This document shows positions 9,766 through 19,200 of a DNA stretch of 64,000 nt, one piece after another. Under the pieces are notes generated by a model that saw only the letters and a list, made by a program, of their open reading frames with translations, was not told where the DNA came from and did no database searches. The position numbers and the translations under genes were made by a program. Numbering within the stretch: position 1 is the stretch's first letter; every line of letters begins with the position of its first letter. Origin of the DNA: Lyngbya aestuarii BL J (lineage in GTDB: Bacteria > Cyanobacteriota > Cyanobacteriia > Cyanobacteriales > Microcoleaceae); NCBI RefSeq assembly GCF_000478195.2, contig NZ_AUZM01000023.1:1-64000 (forward strand). Direction: 5' to 3'.

Positions 9766-11328
9766 ATGATAGATTGGTTAGCGTTGTGGGGAGTGACTCA
9801 GGCGGTTGGCTTTGTATTCAAACCCATTTTAGAATACTTAGCAAAAGATACAGCCAAAGACTACGTTAAAGACTTTTTCAAAAGTTGTCTGTCAAACGTC
9901 TTACCCTTACCCAATAGTCAGCAAACAGAAAAACAGCAAGAAACACTAAAGATCGTCACCGGAAAGGCGATTACCGAATTTCTCAAACTGATTCAACAAG
10001 AACTCGAAGACGCAGATTTAGAATACATACAAATTCAACAATACAACTTATCGTTAGAAGAATTCATCAAAGATCAGCAGGTTGCAGAAGCATTAGGACA
10101 AGTCTTTATTGATCAAAATTCCCTGAATACAAAACTACTCAAAGAACGTTGGCAAAAGTTAGAAGTCGGAAAAACATTTTTACCCAATGCGTTTAACTGG
10201 GAACAAGTCGCCAAGCGATATCAGAAAAAGGTTAAAGCAATTATTCAAGAAACACCCGAACTTAGAGAAATTCTGAATTCTCAGAACTTGGAAAAATTAG
10301 CCGAGGCTGTTCCCGTTCAGCCAGAATTTGATCTAATAAAATATCAAGAAGGTATTCTAGAACAATATGGAAACCTCAAGTTAGAAAGCCTCGATACAAC
10401 GGGCTGTGCTTACAAAATCCTCAAATCTCGCGCTGAGAACGATGAAAATCCGTCCGTGCGACGTGCGACGGTGCAGGAACTCGTCCAAGTTTACACCGAT
10501 CACCCCGATACTCTGAGCATCCTCAAATTTCGGCTTGAGAATGACGAACATCTGGATGTGCGGCGGGCGGCGGTGCGGGAAATCGCTCGGGGCTACAAAG
10601 ATCACCCCGATACTCTGAGTATCCTCAAATCCCGTGCCGAGAATGATGAAAGTTCGTCTGTGCGACAAACGGCGGTGCGGGAACTCGCCCGAGGCTTCAA
10701 GGATCACCCCGAGACTCTGAGTATCCTCAAAACCTGGGCTTACAATCATGATAAAAATCCGTCCGTGCGATGTGCGGCGGTGGAGGAACTCGGCCAAGGT
10801 TACACCGATCACCCCGAGACTCTGAACATCCTCAAATCCTGCGCTGAGAATGATGAAAGTTCGTCTGTGCGATATGTGGCGGTGGAGGAACTCGGCCAAG
10901 GTTACACCGATCACCCCGAGACTCTAAACATCCTCAAATCCTGCGCTGAGAATGATGAAAGTTCGTCTGTGCGATATGTGGCGGTGGAGGAACTCGGCCA
11001 AGGTTACACCGATCACCCCGAGACTCTAAACATCCTCAAATCCTGCGCTGAGAATGATGAAAGTTCGTCTGTGCGATATGCGGCGGTGCAGGAATTAGCC
11101 CAAGGCTGGAAAGATGAACCCTCGATGTTTGAATTTCTACAAGATCGCGCTCTCCATGATCCCTTTAAACATGGACATGGATTCCAAAATAGCCCCAGAG
11201 AATTCGCGCTGAAAACTATTGTTAAAAACTATCCCAATCATCCTCAAACGTTGCCGCTGTTGCGCGATAGAGCCGAGAATGACCCCGATGAACAGTTAAG
11301 AACATGGGCAAACAAGCAGTTAGAGTAG
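9766..11328 (+). CDS. NLR-like protein lacking the NACHT domain: conserved N-terminus fused to HEAT-like repeats
   Basis: 520 aa. Residues 1-212 match, from memory of the family, the N-terminal helical region of cyanobacterial NACHT NTPases: [15 protein letters not shown], then [28 protein letters not shown], and the junction [13 protein letters not shown] that normally precedes the NACHT ATPase. Here no Walker A or B motif follows. From about 215 the chain goes straight into 34-residue HEAT-like repeats ([17 protein letters not shown], then [12 protein letters not shown]) to the end. Such repeats form the sensor half in NACHT proteins. It may be a recombination product that lost the NTPase, or a partner/adaptor. 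The flanking MITE fits rearrangement. No good Shine-Dalgarno sequence is visible. Confidence 0.7.
   Translation: MIDWLALWGVTQAVGFVFKPILEYLAKDTAKDYVKDFFKSCLSNVLPLPNSQQTEKQQETLKIVTGKAITEFLKLIQQELEDADLEYIQIQQYNLSLEEFIKDQQVAEALGQVFIDQNSLNTKLLKERWQKLEVGKTFLPNAFNWEQVAKRYQKKVKAIIQETPELREILNSQNLEKLAEAVPVQPEFDLIKYQEGILEQYGNLKLESLDTTGCAYKILKSRAENDENPSVRRATVQELVQVYTDHPDTLSILKFRLENDEHLDVRRAAVREIARGYKDHPDTLSILKSRAENDESSSVRQTAVRELARGFKDHPETLSILKTWAYNHDKNPSVRCAAVEELGQGYTDHPETLNILKSCAENDESSSVRYVAVEELGQGYTDHPETLNILKSCAENDESSSVRYVAVEELGQGYTDHPETLNILKSCAENDESSSVRYAAVQELAQGWKDEPSMFEFLQDRALHDPFKHGHGFQNSPREFALKTIVKNYPNHPQTLPLLRDRAENDPDEQLRTWANKQLE
10798..11103 (+). repeat. Three near-identical 102-bp tandem repeats inside the HEAT region
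   Basis: Copies begin at 10798, 10900 and 11002, each 102 bp (34 codons), and differ at only a few positions. Earlier repeats in the same gene (10438-10797) are diverged. This indicates recent tandem duplication or ongoing homogenisation. Confidence 0.9.
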
Positions 11329-11404
11329 TTCGAGAATAGATCGAGTCCTCAACCATAGACTTTCTAACTTCAGAGTCGGGCTGCAAAAAAATTCGCTCAA
11401 CCTC

Positions 11405-11433
11405 TTGACATCTTCAGAGATATTGTGCATAAT
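11405..11433 (+). promoter_or_regulatory. Sigma-70 type promoter of tRNA-Asp
   Basis: TTGACA (11405-11410), a 17-nt spacer and CATAAT (11428-11433). It lies 19 nt before the tRNA 5' end, the expected arrangement. Confidence 0.8.
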
Positions 11434-11452
11434 AGAACTTGGTCAAAAAATT

Positions 11453-11526
11453 GGGACTGTAGTTCAATTGGTTAGAGCACCGCCCTGTCACGGCGGAAGT
11501 TGCGGGTTCGAGCCCCGTCAGTCCCG
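11453..11526 (+). tRNA. tRNA-Asp (GTC)
   Basis: 74 nt without encoded CCA. The acceptor stem GGGACTG pairs with CAGTCCC, and the discriminator base is G. The anticodon arm CCGCC-CTGTCAC-GGCGG places GTC at 11487-11489. The T arm is GCGGG-TTCGAGC-CCCGT. The D arm is normal (GTTC...GAGC). It lies between the NLR-like gene and gltX. Confidence 0.97.
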
Positions 11527-11890
11527 TAAACAAAAGAGTCTTTTGAAAGATCAATAACGCCTTCTGTTGTGTAAGCAGAGGTTAGGTTTTGTGTGGCAGA
11601 ATTGCCCTTCAATTTTCTGCTGTCGTCGAACTACAAATTAGATCACAGAGTTACAGAGCAGATTCAGGTTAAATCTACCGTTAGACAGGTTTTGTCGAAA
11701 TTGACCTCAACTCAACAATCTTCAGCCAGAACTCGCCCCCTGAGTTGGTAAAATGAGATGGAGATCGAAGCGATCACTCCAGTCGCACCCAAGCAGGACG
11801 GTTGCTCCCCAATCGGCTTAGTCTCCGTCATTTTTGCCGTTTTATCGATTGAATTGCGCCTAAATCTAGAATTTACGTCATTAAATTAGT
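11527..11890. other. Intergenic region tRNA-Asp to gltX
   Basis: 364 nt without a convincing gene. A hairpin-capable stretch near 11793-11843 (GACGG and CCGTC around a loop with TTGCTCCCC, then ATTTTTG) might be a weak terminator or a small RNA end. I compared it by eye with the Yfr2 motif and it does not match. Confidence 0.3.
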
Positions 11891-13333
11891 ATGAGTGTCA
11901 GAGTTCGTCTTGCCCCCAGTCCAACCGGAAATCTTCATATTGGTACAGCGAGAACGGCTGTATTTAATTGGCTGTTTGCTCGCAACCAGGGCGGTAAGTT
12001 TATCTTGCGAATAGAAGACACCGATATCGAGCGATCGCGTCGGGAATACACCCAAAACATCCTCGATGGACTCCAGTGGTTAGGACTAGACTGGGATGAA
12101 GGCCCGTTTTTTCAGTCTAAACGTCTGGAACTCTACGCCGAAACGATTCAAACTTTACTCGATAAAGGATTAGCTTATCGCTGCTACTGCACATCAGAAG
12201 AACTAGAACAAATGCGAGAGGCTCAAAAAGCCAAAAACCAAGCCCCTCGTTATGATAACCGTCATCGGAACCTCACCCCCGAACAACAAGCTGCATTTGA
12301 AGCAGAAGGGCGCCAAGCGGTGATTCGTTTCAAAATAGACGATGAGCGCGAAATTGCTTGGAATGACTTAGTTCGAGGTCGAGTGGTCTGGAAAGGGAAC
12401 GATCTCGGGGGTGATATGGTCGTCGCCAGAGCATCGGGTACGAGTAAAATCGGTCAACCCCTTTATAACTTGGCGGTTGTCGCGGATGATATTGATATGG
12501 GAATTACTCATGTGATTCGCGGAGAAGACCACATTGCTAATACAGCTAAACAAATTCTGCTCTATGAAGCGTTTGAGGCTAAAATCCCGGAATTTTCCCA
12601 TACACCGCTGATTTTAAATCAAGACGGGCGTAAACTCTCAAAACGAGACGGTGTAACTTCTATTTCTGATTTTCAACAGATGGGTTTCACCGCCCCTGCG
12701 TTAGCGAACTATATGAGTTTATTGGGTTGGACTCCACCCGACTCGACTCAAGAAATTTTCTCCCTCAGTGAAGCGGCTCAACAGTTTGGTTTTGATCGGG
12801 TGAACAAAGCCGGCGCCAAATTTGACTGGGATAAGTTGGATTGGTTGAATAGCCAATATATCCATCAAATGCCTGTGGGAGAACTCACAGATTTGCTGAT
12901 TCCCCAATGGCTTGAGGCGGGATATGAGTTTGATCCTAAAACGGATCGCCCTTGGTTAGAACAACTGACGACTTTGATTGGCCCGAGTTTGACTCGTCTT
13001 AAAGATGCGATCAAAGAAGGAAAATTGTTCTTTTCTCCCACTGTAGAACCAGACGAAGACGCTCAAGCTCAAATCCAACAAGAGGGAGCTTTAACAGTTC
13101 TGCAAGCGATTTATGACAAAGTAGATTTTGATCAACCCCTGACGACTGATGGCATCAAAGAAGTGATTAAAGTAGTCACCAAAGAAACAAAGTTGAAGAA
13201 AGGGCTAATTATGCGATCGCTAAGAGCTGCTTTAACGGGAGCAGTTCATGGCCCGGATTTAATTGAGTCGTGGATACTTCTTCATCAAAAAGGAGTTGAT
13301 CGGGTTCGCTTTGAAAACATCTTGAATGGTTAA
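11891..13333 (+). CDS. gltX: Glutamyl-tRNA synthetase
   Basis: 480 aa class I synthetase. In cyanobacteria it is normally non-discriminating, charging tRNA-Glu (also the precursor of tetrapyrroles) and tRNA-Gln for later amidation. The HIGH signature is HIGT (residues 16-19) after APSPTGNL. The KMSKS signature is KLSKR (248-252) followed by DGV. The catalytic fold includes GPFFQSKR and RGEDHI, and the C-terminal anticodon-binding helical domain is present. The length is normal for the non-fused bacterial enzyme. The next gene starts 20 nt downstream and encodes a CAAD domain, a module that in some cyanobacteria is fused to tRNA synthetases. Confidence 0.97.
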   Translation: MSVRVRLAPSPTGNLHIGTARTAVFNWLFARNQGGKFILRIEDTDIERSRREYTQNILDGLQWLGLDWDEGPFFQSKRLELYAETIQTLLDKGLAYRCYCTSEELEQMREAQKAKNQAPRYDNRHRNLTPEQQAAFEAEGRQAVIRFKIDDEREIAWNDLVRGRVVWKGNDLGGDMVVARASGTSKIGQPLYNLAVVADDIDMGITHVIRGEDHIANTAKQILLYEAFEAKIPEFSHTPLILNQDGRKLSKRDGVTSISDFQQMGFTAPALANYMSLLGWTPPDSTQEIFSLSEAAQQFGFDRVNKAGAKFDWDKLDWLNSQYIHQMPVGELTDLLIPQWLEAGYEFDPKTDRPWLEQLTTLIGPSLTRLKDAIKEGKLFFSPTVEPDEDAQAQIQQEGALTVLQAIYDKVDFDQPLTTDGIKEVIKVVTKETKLKKGLIMRSLRAALTGAVHGPDLIESWILLHQKGVDRVRFENILNG

Positions 13334-13353
13334 TTTTTTCAGAGGCTAATATT

Positions 13354-14220
13354 ATGACAGATTCTTCCAAATCCAAAAAACCTGATTCAAAAACATCTGG
13401 TGTCGGATTCCAAAAATCGGATAATGAGGCAGATTCAAAAACATCTGAGTCCTCTAATTCAGAAAAGTCCGCAGAACCGACGGATGCGAATAAAAAGCCG
13501 GAACCAGAAGTTCCCACTGAGTCGATTTCAATCTCTCCCGTCACTTCCGAGGAACCTGCAAAGGCGGAAACAAAACCGGAAGTGGCACCAACACCCAAGC
13601 CGCCTGCACCCCAGTCGGAACCTGTGAGTGCAACTCAGCCTGCTGTTGAACCCAAGCCGGAACCTGTTAATGTGGTGAAGCCTCCGGCAGAAACCAAAGC
13701 TGAACCTATTAGTGCTTCGATGCATCCTCCTGAAGTTAAACCCGAACAAATGAGTGCGCCCATGAATCCTCCCGAAGTTAAACCCGAACCGATTAATGTT
13801 GTCAAGCCTCCGGCAGAAACTAAAGCCGAACCTCCAACGACAGCACCGACTGTACCTGTGATTTCAGAAGCCCCTGAAACCGTAGAAACTTCTCAACTTG
13901 ATGTCCAAGCCGTTAAAGAGAAAGTTCTCCATTTTATTTCGGATTTACCTGAAACGTTCAGTAATTTCTTTGGAGAGTATCAACGTCCTCTCTGGACAGT
14001 GGTTGGACTTGTTCTGATTATTGTTACGATCAAAGCATTAGTCGGTGTATTGGATTCGATCAATGATGTTCCTTTGGTTGAGTCTACCCTAGAAATTGTC
14101 GGGATGGGATACTCAGGATGGTTTGTTTATCGCTATCTATTGCGTTCAGAAAATCGTCAAGAATTGCTAGCTAAGTTTCAATCTTGGAAAGCAGAATTTT
14201 TGGGTCGAGAAGATTCTTAA
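13354..14220 (+). CDS. Free-standing CAAD/CURT1-type membrane protein with long Pro/Glu linker
   Basis: 288 aa. Residues 1-185 are low-complexity, Pro/Glu/Lys-rich and partly repetitive (KPPAETKAEP, PPEVKPE units). The C-terminal ~100 residues carry the CAAD domain: an amphipathic helix (VKEKVLHFISDLPETFSNFF), a first membrane helix (about 207-225, WTVVGLVLIIVTIKALVGVL), a second (about 238-255) ending in GWFVYRYLL, and a charged tail. CAAD anchors some cyanobacterial aminoacyl-tRNA synthetases to thylakoids and is homologous to CURT1, which curves thylakoid membranes. Here it is separate, 20 nt after gltX with an AGAGG ribosome site, so the two are probably co-transcribed. It may tether GluRS or act as a CurT. 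Confidence 0.85.
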   Translation: MTDSSKSKKPDSKTSGVGFQKSDNEADSKTSESSNSEKSAEPTDANKKPEPEVPTESISISPVTSEEPAKAETKPEVAPTPKPPAPQSEPVSATQPAVEPKPEPVNVVKPPAETKAEPISASMHPPEVKPEQMSAPMNPPEVKPEPINVVKPPAETKAEPPTTAPTVPVISEAPETVETSQLDVQAVKEKVLHFISDLPETFSNFFGEYQRPLWTVVGLVLIIVTIKALVGVLDSINDVPLVESTLEIVGMGYSGWFVYRYLLRSENRQELLAKFQSWKAEFLGREDS

Positions 14221-14363
14221 ACGGGTTTTCAGTCTCCAAAAAAATTGAAAATTTTTCAGTTGACGTTTCTAATTTCAATAGAGACAATGGAGACAATCAA
14301 GATGGATCTCCAGATGGCTCTGACTAAAAAGTGAGAACCCATCGACTCGAAGTAAGAATTGAT

Positions 14364-14390
14364 TCCCCTAGCTTTGGTTAGGGGAGTTTG
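14364..14390 (+). terminator. Possible terminator of the gltX-CAAD operon
   Basis: A 7-bp stem, TCCCCTA (14364-14370) with TAGGGGA (14379-14385), and an 8-nt loop followed by a weak GTTTG. The T-run is short, so termination is uncertain. Confidence 0.4.
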
Positions 14391-14482
14391 GACTCTCAGG
14401 AATCAGGGTTTAGCTGAAATAGATTTAGGTCAAATTCTACTTCGTTAAAATTCTCCTCAAACTTACCCTCAACTGCTGATCA

Positions 14483-14986
14483 ATGACAAAAGATCAAAAA
14501 TTAAATTTACTAGCGTTTGGAGCGATTTTTACGGTAACAGGGTTGTTACTTCCGGCACCCACACAGGCGCAACCCCTGCAATATAAAACGACACCGATGT
14601 TTGAAAATGTCAAGCTGACTCCTGATTTTGCACCCGATCCGTTAACGGTTAGAGGTTTAAGTGGAGGGCCTATTTCTGCTCAAAATACCGCAGGGCGAGA
14701 AGAAACTCCGACAGGGGCTTGTATGGGTTTTGTGGATGAAAAACCGGATCACAAAATTGTGTTAACGGATTTTTTTAAGTATCTCAGTTTGCGAGTTCAA
14801 AGTAGTGAAGATACGGTGTTAGTTGTTCGAGGGCCAGGAGGAAGTTGGTGTAATGATGATTATCTAGATATGAACCCCGGAATTGAGGGTCAGTGGCTTT
14901 CGGGAACTTATGAAATTTGGGTCGGTTCCTATGATCCCGATAGTTATCATCCTTATGTCCTAGAAATTACACATCAACAACAATAA
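14483..14986 (+). CDS. Small secreted protein, pre-peptidase C-terminal-like
   Basis: 167 aa. A signal peptide of about 29 residues ends in PTQA/Q. The mature part has one globular segment (about 78-163) with KIVLTDFFKYLSLRV, DTVLVVRGPGG, SWCNDDYLDMNPGI and GTYEIWVGSYDPD. This pattern resembles the bacterial pre-peptidase C-terminal / beta-sandwich domain found in many secreted cyanobacterial proteins. Two cysteines (in GACMGF and SWCNDD) could form a disulfide. Function is unknown. A strong terminator follows. No Shine-Dalgarno sequence is obvious. Confidence 0.65.
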   Translation: MTKDQKLNLLAFGAIFTVTGLLLPAPTQAQPLQYKTTPMFENVKLTPDFAPDPLTVRGLSGGPISAQNTAGREETPTGACMGFVDEKPDHKIVLTDFFKYLSLRVQSSEDTVLVVRGPGGSWCNDDYLDMNPGIEGQWLSGTYEIWVGSYDPDSYHPYVLEITHQQQ

Positions 14987-15470
14987 GGGATAAAAGGTTA
15001 TTGATTTTTTTTATTAGATAAAAACTGTACATTAACTAATTATCTGTCGTCTTAACAAATTAGTGTGATCGAAAAATCAAAACGCTGTAGTCAAACTATA
15101 ATAGTGATTATAGCGTTTTTTTAATAGGTTTTATGCGATCGCAGGCGATTATCGTGATTTAACAAATTAGATGTCATTATCGGTGAAAGTCCTATTTTTC
15201 AGGTTGTCATCTCCCGTTAACACATTAACTGTCATTGTCACTATAATAAACGTGTGTGTTTTAATTAAACATTTTTTTAAATAGGAGAAAAACGCCAGGG
15301 AGTTGAGCTTAAATTCTGCTATTCAAACCGATTATTAAGTCACTGTGTCGTTTGTTCAAGACTGAATAATTACTTTTTGGCAGTCCTTTCACAATATCTT
15401 TGACAATTTTGGGAAATGAATTTTTAATCACTATTAAAACCAAAGACTTTAATCATTCGCCCAAACTATT
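14987..15470. other. Intergenic region with short degenerate repeats
   Basis: The 484-nt gap lies between the ends of two convergent units. Besides the terminator at 15081-15124, it holds scattered related words: TTAACAAATTAG near 15052 and 15157, and TTAACACATTAACTGTCATT near 15217, with a further CATTAACTAATTATCTGTC near 15030. No gene is seen. Confidence 0.4.
15081..15124 (+). terminator. Rho-independent terminator
   Basis: A 13-bp stem with two wobble pairs (15081-15093 with 15105-15117, core AACGCT/AGCGTT) is followed by TTTTTTT. It terminates the small secreted-protein gene. Confidence 0.85.
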
Positions 15471-16202
15471 TTACAACTCCCCCAACGGTTCACTATTCAA
15501 AATATCGCGACATTTTTGCCACTGGGGTAAGTATCTATCCATGTATGCTATAAAACGTTGGTTATGATATCGTTCTAACAGATGTACTAACTCATGCACT
15601 AACACATATTCCAGGCATTCAATGGGTTTCTTTGCAAGTTCTAGGTTAAGCCAAATACGACGCTTGGTTATATTGCAGCTTCCCCACTTGGTTTTCATTT
15701 TCTTAATACCCCAATCATTAACTTCTTCGCCGATAATTTCTTGCCATTTGTTTAATAATTCTGGTACTCTAGATTTGAGTTGGTGGCGATACCATTCATT
15801 TAACACTTTGGCGCGTTTTTCGGTAGATGTGCCTGGCTTAATAAATAGCTGTAGAATGTGATTATTTGTGAGCATAATTTCATCACTACCACAACGTTCG
15901 ATAACTTCTAACTGATACGGACGACCAAATATATAATGAGTTTCACCGGAAACCATTTCTCGTTTTGACTGGCGGGGTTGGGCTTGAAATTTGGCTTGTT
16001 GTTTTTTTATCCAAGATAGTTTGGATACTACTGCCAGACGAATATTATCGGCTGTGAAATGTAGGGGGGCAGCAACACGAACGCGACCGTCAGGAGGGTA
16101 AACTCCCAGGTTTAAGTGTTTGATAGATTTCTGTACTACTAGCACCGGAATGTCACTAACTATTATATTGGTTTCGGTTGTTTGGTTATTTGTATTCGTC
16201 AT
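15471..16202 (-). CDS. YgjP-like zinc metallopeptidase (M48 superfamily) of the type I RM operon
   Basis: 243 aa. The motif VLVHELVHLLERYH gives HExxH (His203, Glu204, His207) with a further His213, and an upstream WGSCN segment typical of the YgjP/DUF45 metal-dependent hydrolase family. No membrane segment. Its start overlaps the end of hsdR by 17 nt, so it is translated from the same transcript. Genes of this family are often found directly after hsdR, but their job in restriction is not established; turnover or control of the restriction complex is a reasonable guess. Confidence 0.85.
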   Translation of the reverse strand: MTNTNNQTTETNIIVSDIPVLVVQKSIKHLNLGVYPPDGRVRVAAPLHFTADNIRLAVVSKLSWIKKQQAKFQAQPRQSKREMVSGETHYIFGRPYQLEVIERCGSDEIMLTNNHILQLFIKPGTSTEKRAKVLNEWYRHQLKSRVPELLNKWQEIIGEEVNDWGIKKMKTKWGSCNITKRRIWLNLELAKKPIECLEYVLVHELVHLLERYHNQRFIAYMDRYLPQWQKCRDILNSEPLGEL

Positions 16203-19200
16203 GGTTTTTGATTAACTCCAGAAGATCCTTGACATCAATATCGCAATTACCTATAATTTTCTTAATAGCGTTCTTAATTTCCCGTTCCTTAAAGCGGTTG
16301 CCGATCCAGCTTTCTTTTTTAGTCGAGAGTATAGTTTTATCTACTCTAATTGCTAAATCTTCATCTTTTCCTAAGTTATCGTAGAGCGATCGCTTACCGG
16401 GAGTATTTAAGTCAGGAGGATAGTTAGATTCTGAGGCGGTTTCGGGACTGACTATCTGTGTCGCTAATCGTTGAATTTTTGCTAAATACTCTTGATAGTT
16501 ACTGGCTGCTTGTCGTCGTTCTTGAATCAGAGCGTCTAATAGTTCTGACATTTCTTCGTAATATTTAGGGTTGACTGGAGTTTCGTCTATAATAATTTTC
16601 CGCATATTATTTTCTATGGTTTCAGCCATTGCCTCTTGGTCTGTTTTCATGTTATCGGGCAGTTGTTCTAATATTCCCAGTCCGTTTTTTACTATCAGTT
16701 GGATGAGACCTAAGTCTGCAAAGTTAGAGACTACTTCGCTATGTTCGGCGCGGATGTAGGTATCTAATAAATGTCGCATTGCTGGCTCGTAGGCTTTCAT
16801 GTCCACACTATCCCCACTTGCCAGTTTGATTTCATCTCGCATATATTGATAATGTTTTACTTCTGCTTTAATATCATTAGCTTCGGCAGCAGTATAGCCA
16901 ATTTTGATCGTGTCGTTGGCAATATTAGCATAAGCACGAACTAGAGCATTAACAGACTGATAGAGATGAACCCGTTTCCCTGCATTATTAGCTAGGGCAG
17001 TTTTATCCCCGGTGTCTTCTGCACAAAAATAACGCTGATATTCTCTAAAGTCGCGGGGCGGTGATACGGGTTCGCATAACGCTCTTACTATTTCTAAAGT
17101 TTCCTCTAGACGTTCCCTTCCTTTTTCCAGGCGATCGCTCAATAACCCTTGGACGTCAGCAGCATCATAACCATCTAAAGCTTCATTTGTATAGTCCGTA
17201 ACGGCCCCTTGTAATTGTTTGAACAGGTCTTTATAATCCACAATATAGCCATATTCTTTGTCTTCTCCATCTAAACGGTTAACTCGACAAACAGCTTGAA
17301 ATAAATTATGGTCCCGCATCTTTTTGTCAATATAGAGATAGGTAGCGGAGGGAGCGTCAAAACCAGTCAGTAATTTATCTACTACTATCAACAAACGCAT
17401 TTGACCGGGTTCCTTGACAAAACGTTCCCTTACCTGTTCCTCAAATTTATCCGCCCGCTTAATAGCCTCATCTTCCGACACATTAAAATAGTTAGCCAGC
17501 ATTTGACGGTAAATGCGATACTGATGTAATTTTTCTGTGTCTCCTGCTCCCGTTGCCTCCCCTTTAATACTTTGAACCGATGGCTGATAGCTAGTAATAA
17601 TGGCACATTTGCCAGCCAAGTCAGTAACAGCAAATAGTTCATAAACCTTACAAGCTTGGTATATACTAGAGCAAACTAACATGGCATTCCCACGCCCATC
17701 CATTAGACGGGGTTTAATTTCCATATCTAGGAGAATATCACTAACTATTTGCTCCAGGCGCGACTTGCTAGACAATACATTTTGCATGGTGCCCCATTTC
17801 TTTTTAATTTGAGTTTTAGCTGACTCGGACAACCCCCGCGTTTTGGCTTCAAACCATTGGTCTACTTTCTCCTGGGATGTCAAATATTGGTCAATATCCC
17901 GCGCTTCATAACGGAGGTCTAACACTACGCCGTCGGTTATGGCTTCATCAAATTTGTAGGTATGGATATATTGACCAAAGACTTCGACGCTTTTTTGTTT
18001 GTCTTGCTTTAACAACGGGGTGCCAGTAAAACCAATAAATACCGCATCGGGTAATATTTTCTTCATCGCACCGTGTAGTTTCCCCGACTGGGTGCGGTGA
18101 CATTCATCCACAAATACAAAAATGTTGCCTTTGGGGGTGAAGTGCTGGCTTTGCAAGTCTCGGATGAATTGGTCTGTGGCTTTTTTTATTTCCTTTTCTT
18201 CCCGACTACCGAATTTATGAATGAGGGAGCATATTAACCAGGGTGCGCTTTGGTTGAGGGTAGTTATTAGATCGTCTCCGTTTTGGGTTTTGTAAATATT
18301 CTCCTCTACTCCTAAAAATATGCCCTCTATCTGTTCGTCTAATTCAATGCGGTCTGTAATAATTAAAACCCGCGCCCCTGTAATATTTTCCCTAAGCCAT
18401 TTTGCCAGCCATACCATTGTCAGACTTTTACCGGAGCCTTGGGTATGCCAAATAATGCCCCCTTCTCGCCTTTGTAGAAATTCTTGAGCTTTTTTAATCC
18501 CAAAATATTGGTTATGGCGACAAATCTTTTTAGTTCCTTTGTCAAATATGGTAAAGTTATGAATAATCTCTAAAAATCTGCTTTTATTGCACAGCAGACT
18601 AAGATGCCAATCCAACTTACTAACTTCCGACTCCAAACTTCTAACTTCTGACTTCTGGCTTCTGACTTCCTCTGCTTCTTTCCATTCCAGATAATATTTT
18701 TCTGGAGTCTCAATAGTACCGTAACGGAGTCCCTCGGAATTGTTGCCCGCCATTAATAATTGTTGGGTGGTAAAAAAGGGGCGGATAAACTCTTTTGTTT
18801 GGTTGTCTAAATTTTGACGGATACCTTGACTCACGGAGACGCTAGACCGTTTCAGTTCTAAAACACCAAGAGCAATACCGTTAACATAGATCACAATATC
18901 CGGGCGTTTCTTGTTTTTGCCTTGGACAGTCACCTCTTCAGCAATGGCAAAATGATTATTTTCCGGGTGTTTCCAGTCAATGAGCCAGACGGTCTCTGTT
19001 TGTTTGTCCTTTCCCTCTTTTACTTTCACGCCGTAACGCAGCAGACTATAAACTGCTTTATTCGCATCATATAGATTTTGGATATCTCCCAGGGCAGCAG
19101 CTTGGCCAAGTTCCCGGAGAGTTTTATTAATTAGGGTTTGATTAATACCTTGTTTTGTTAGCCATTGGGTTAATAATTCCGTTTCAATATTACGGTTATT

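Noticed and set aside
10381-10914. 177-codon antisense frame in the HEAT gene
   Set aside because: It is a shadow created by the repeated sense units, with the same 34-codon period and no independent features.
11793-11850. Yfr2-type small RNA before gltX
   Set aside because: TTGCTCCCC only partly resembles the Yfr2 core and the surrounding structure is weak.
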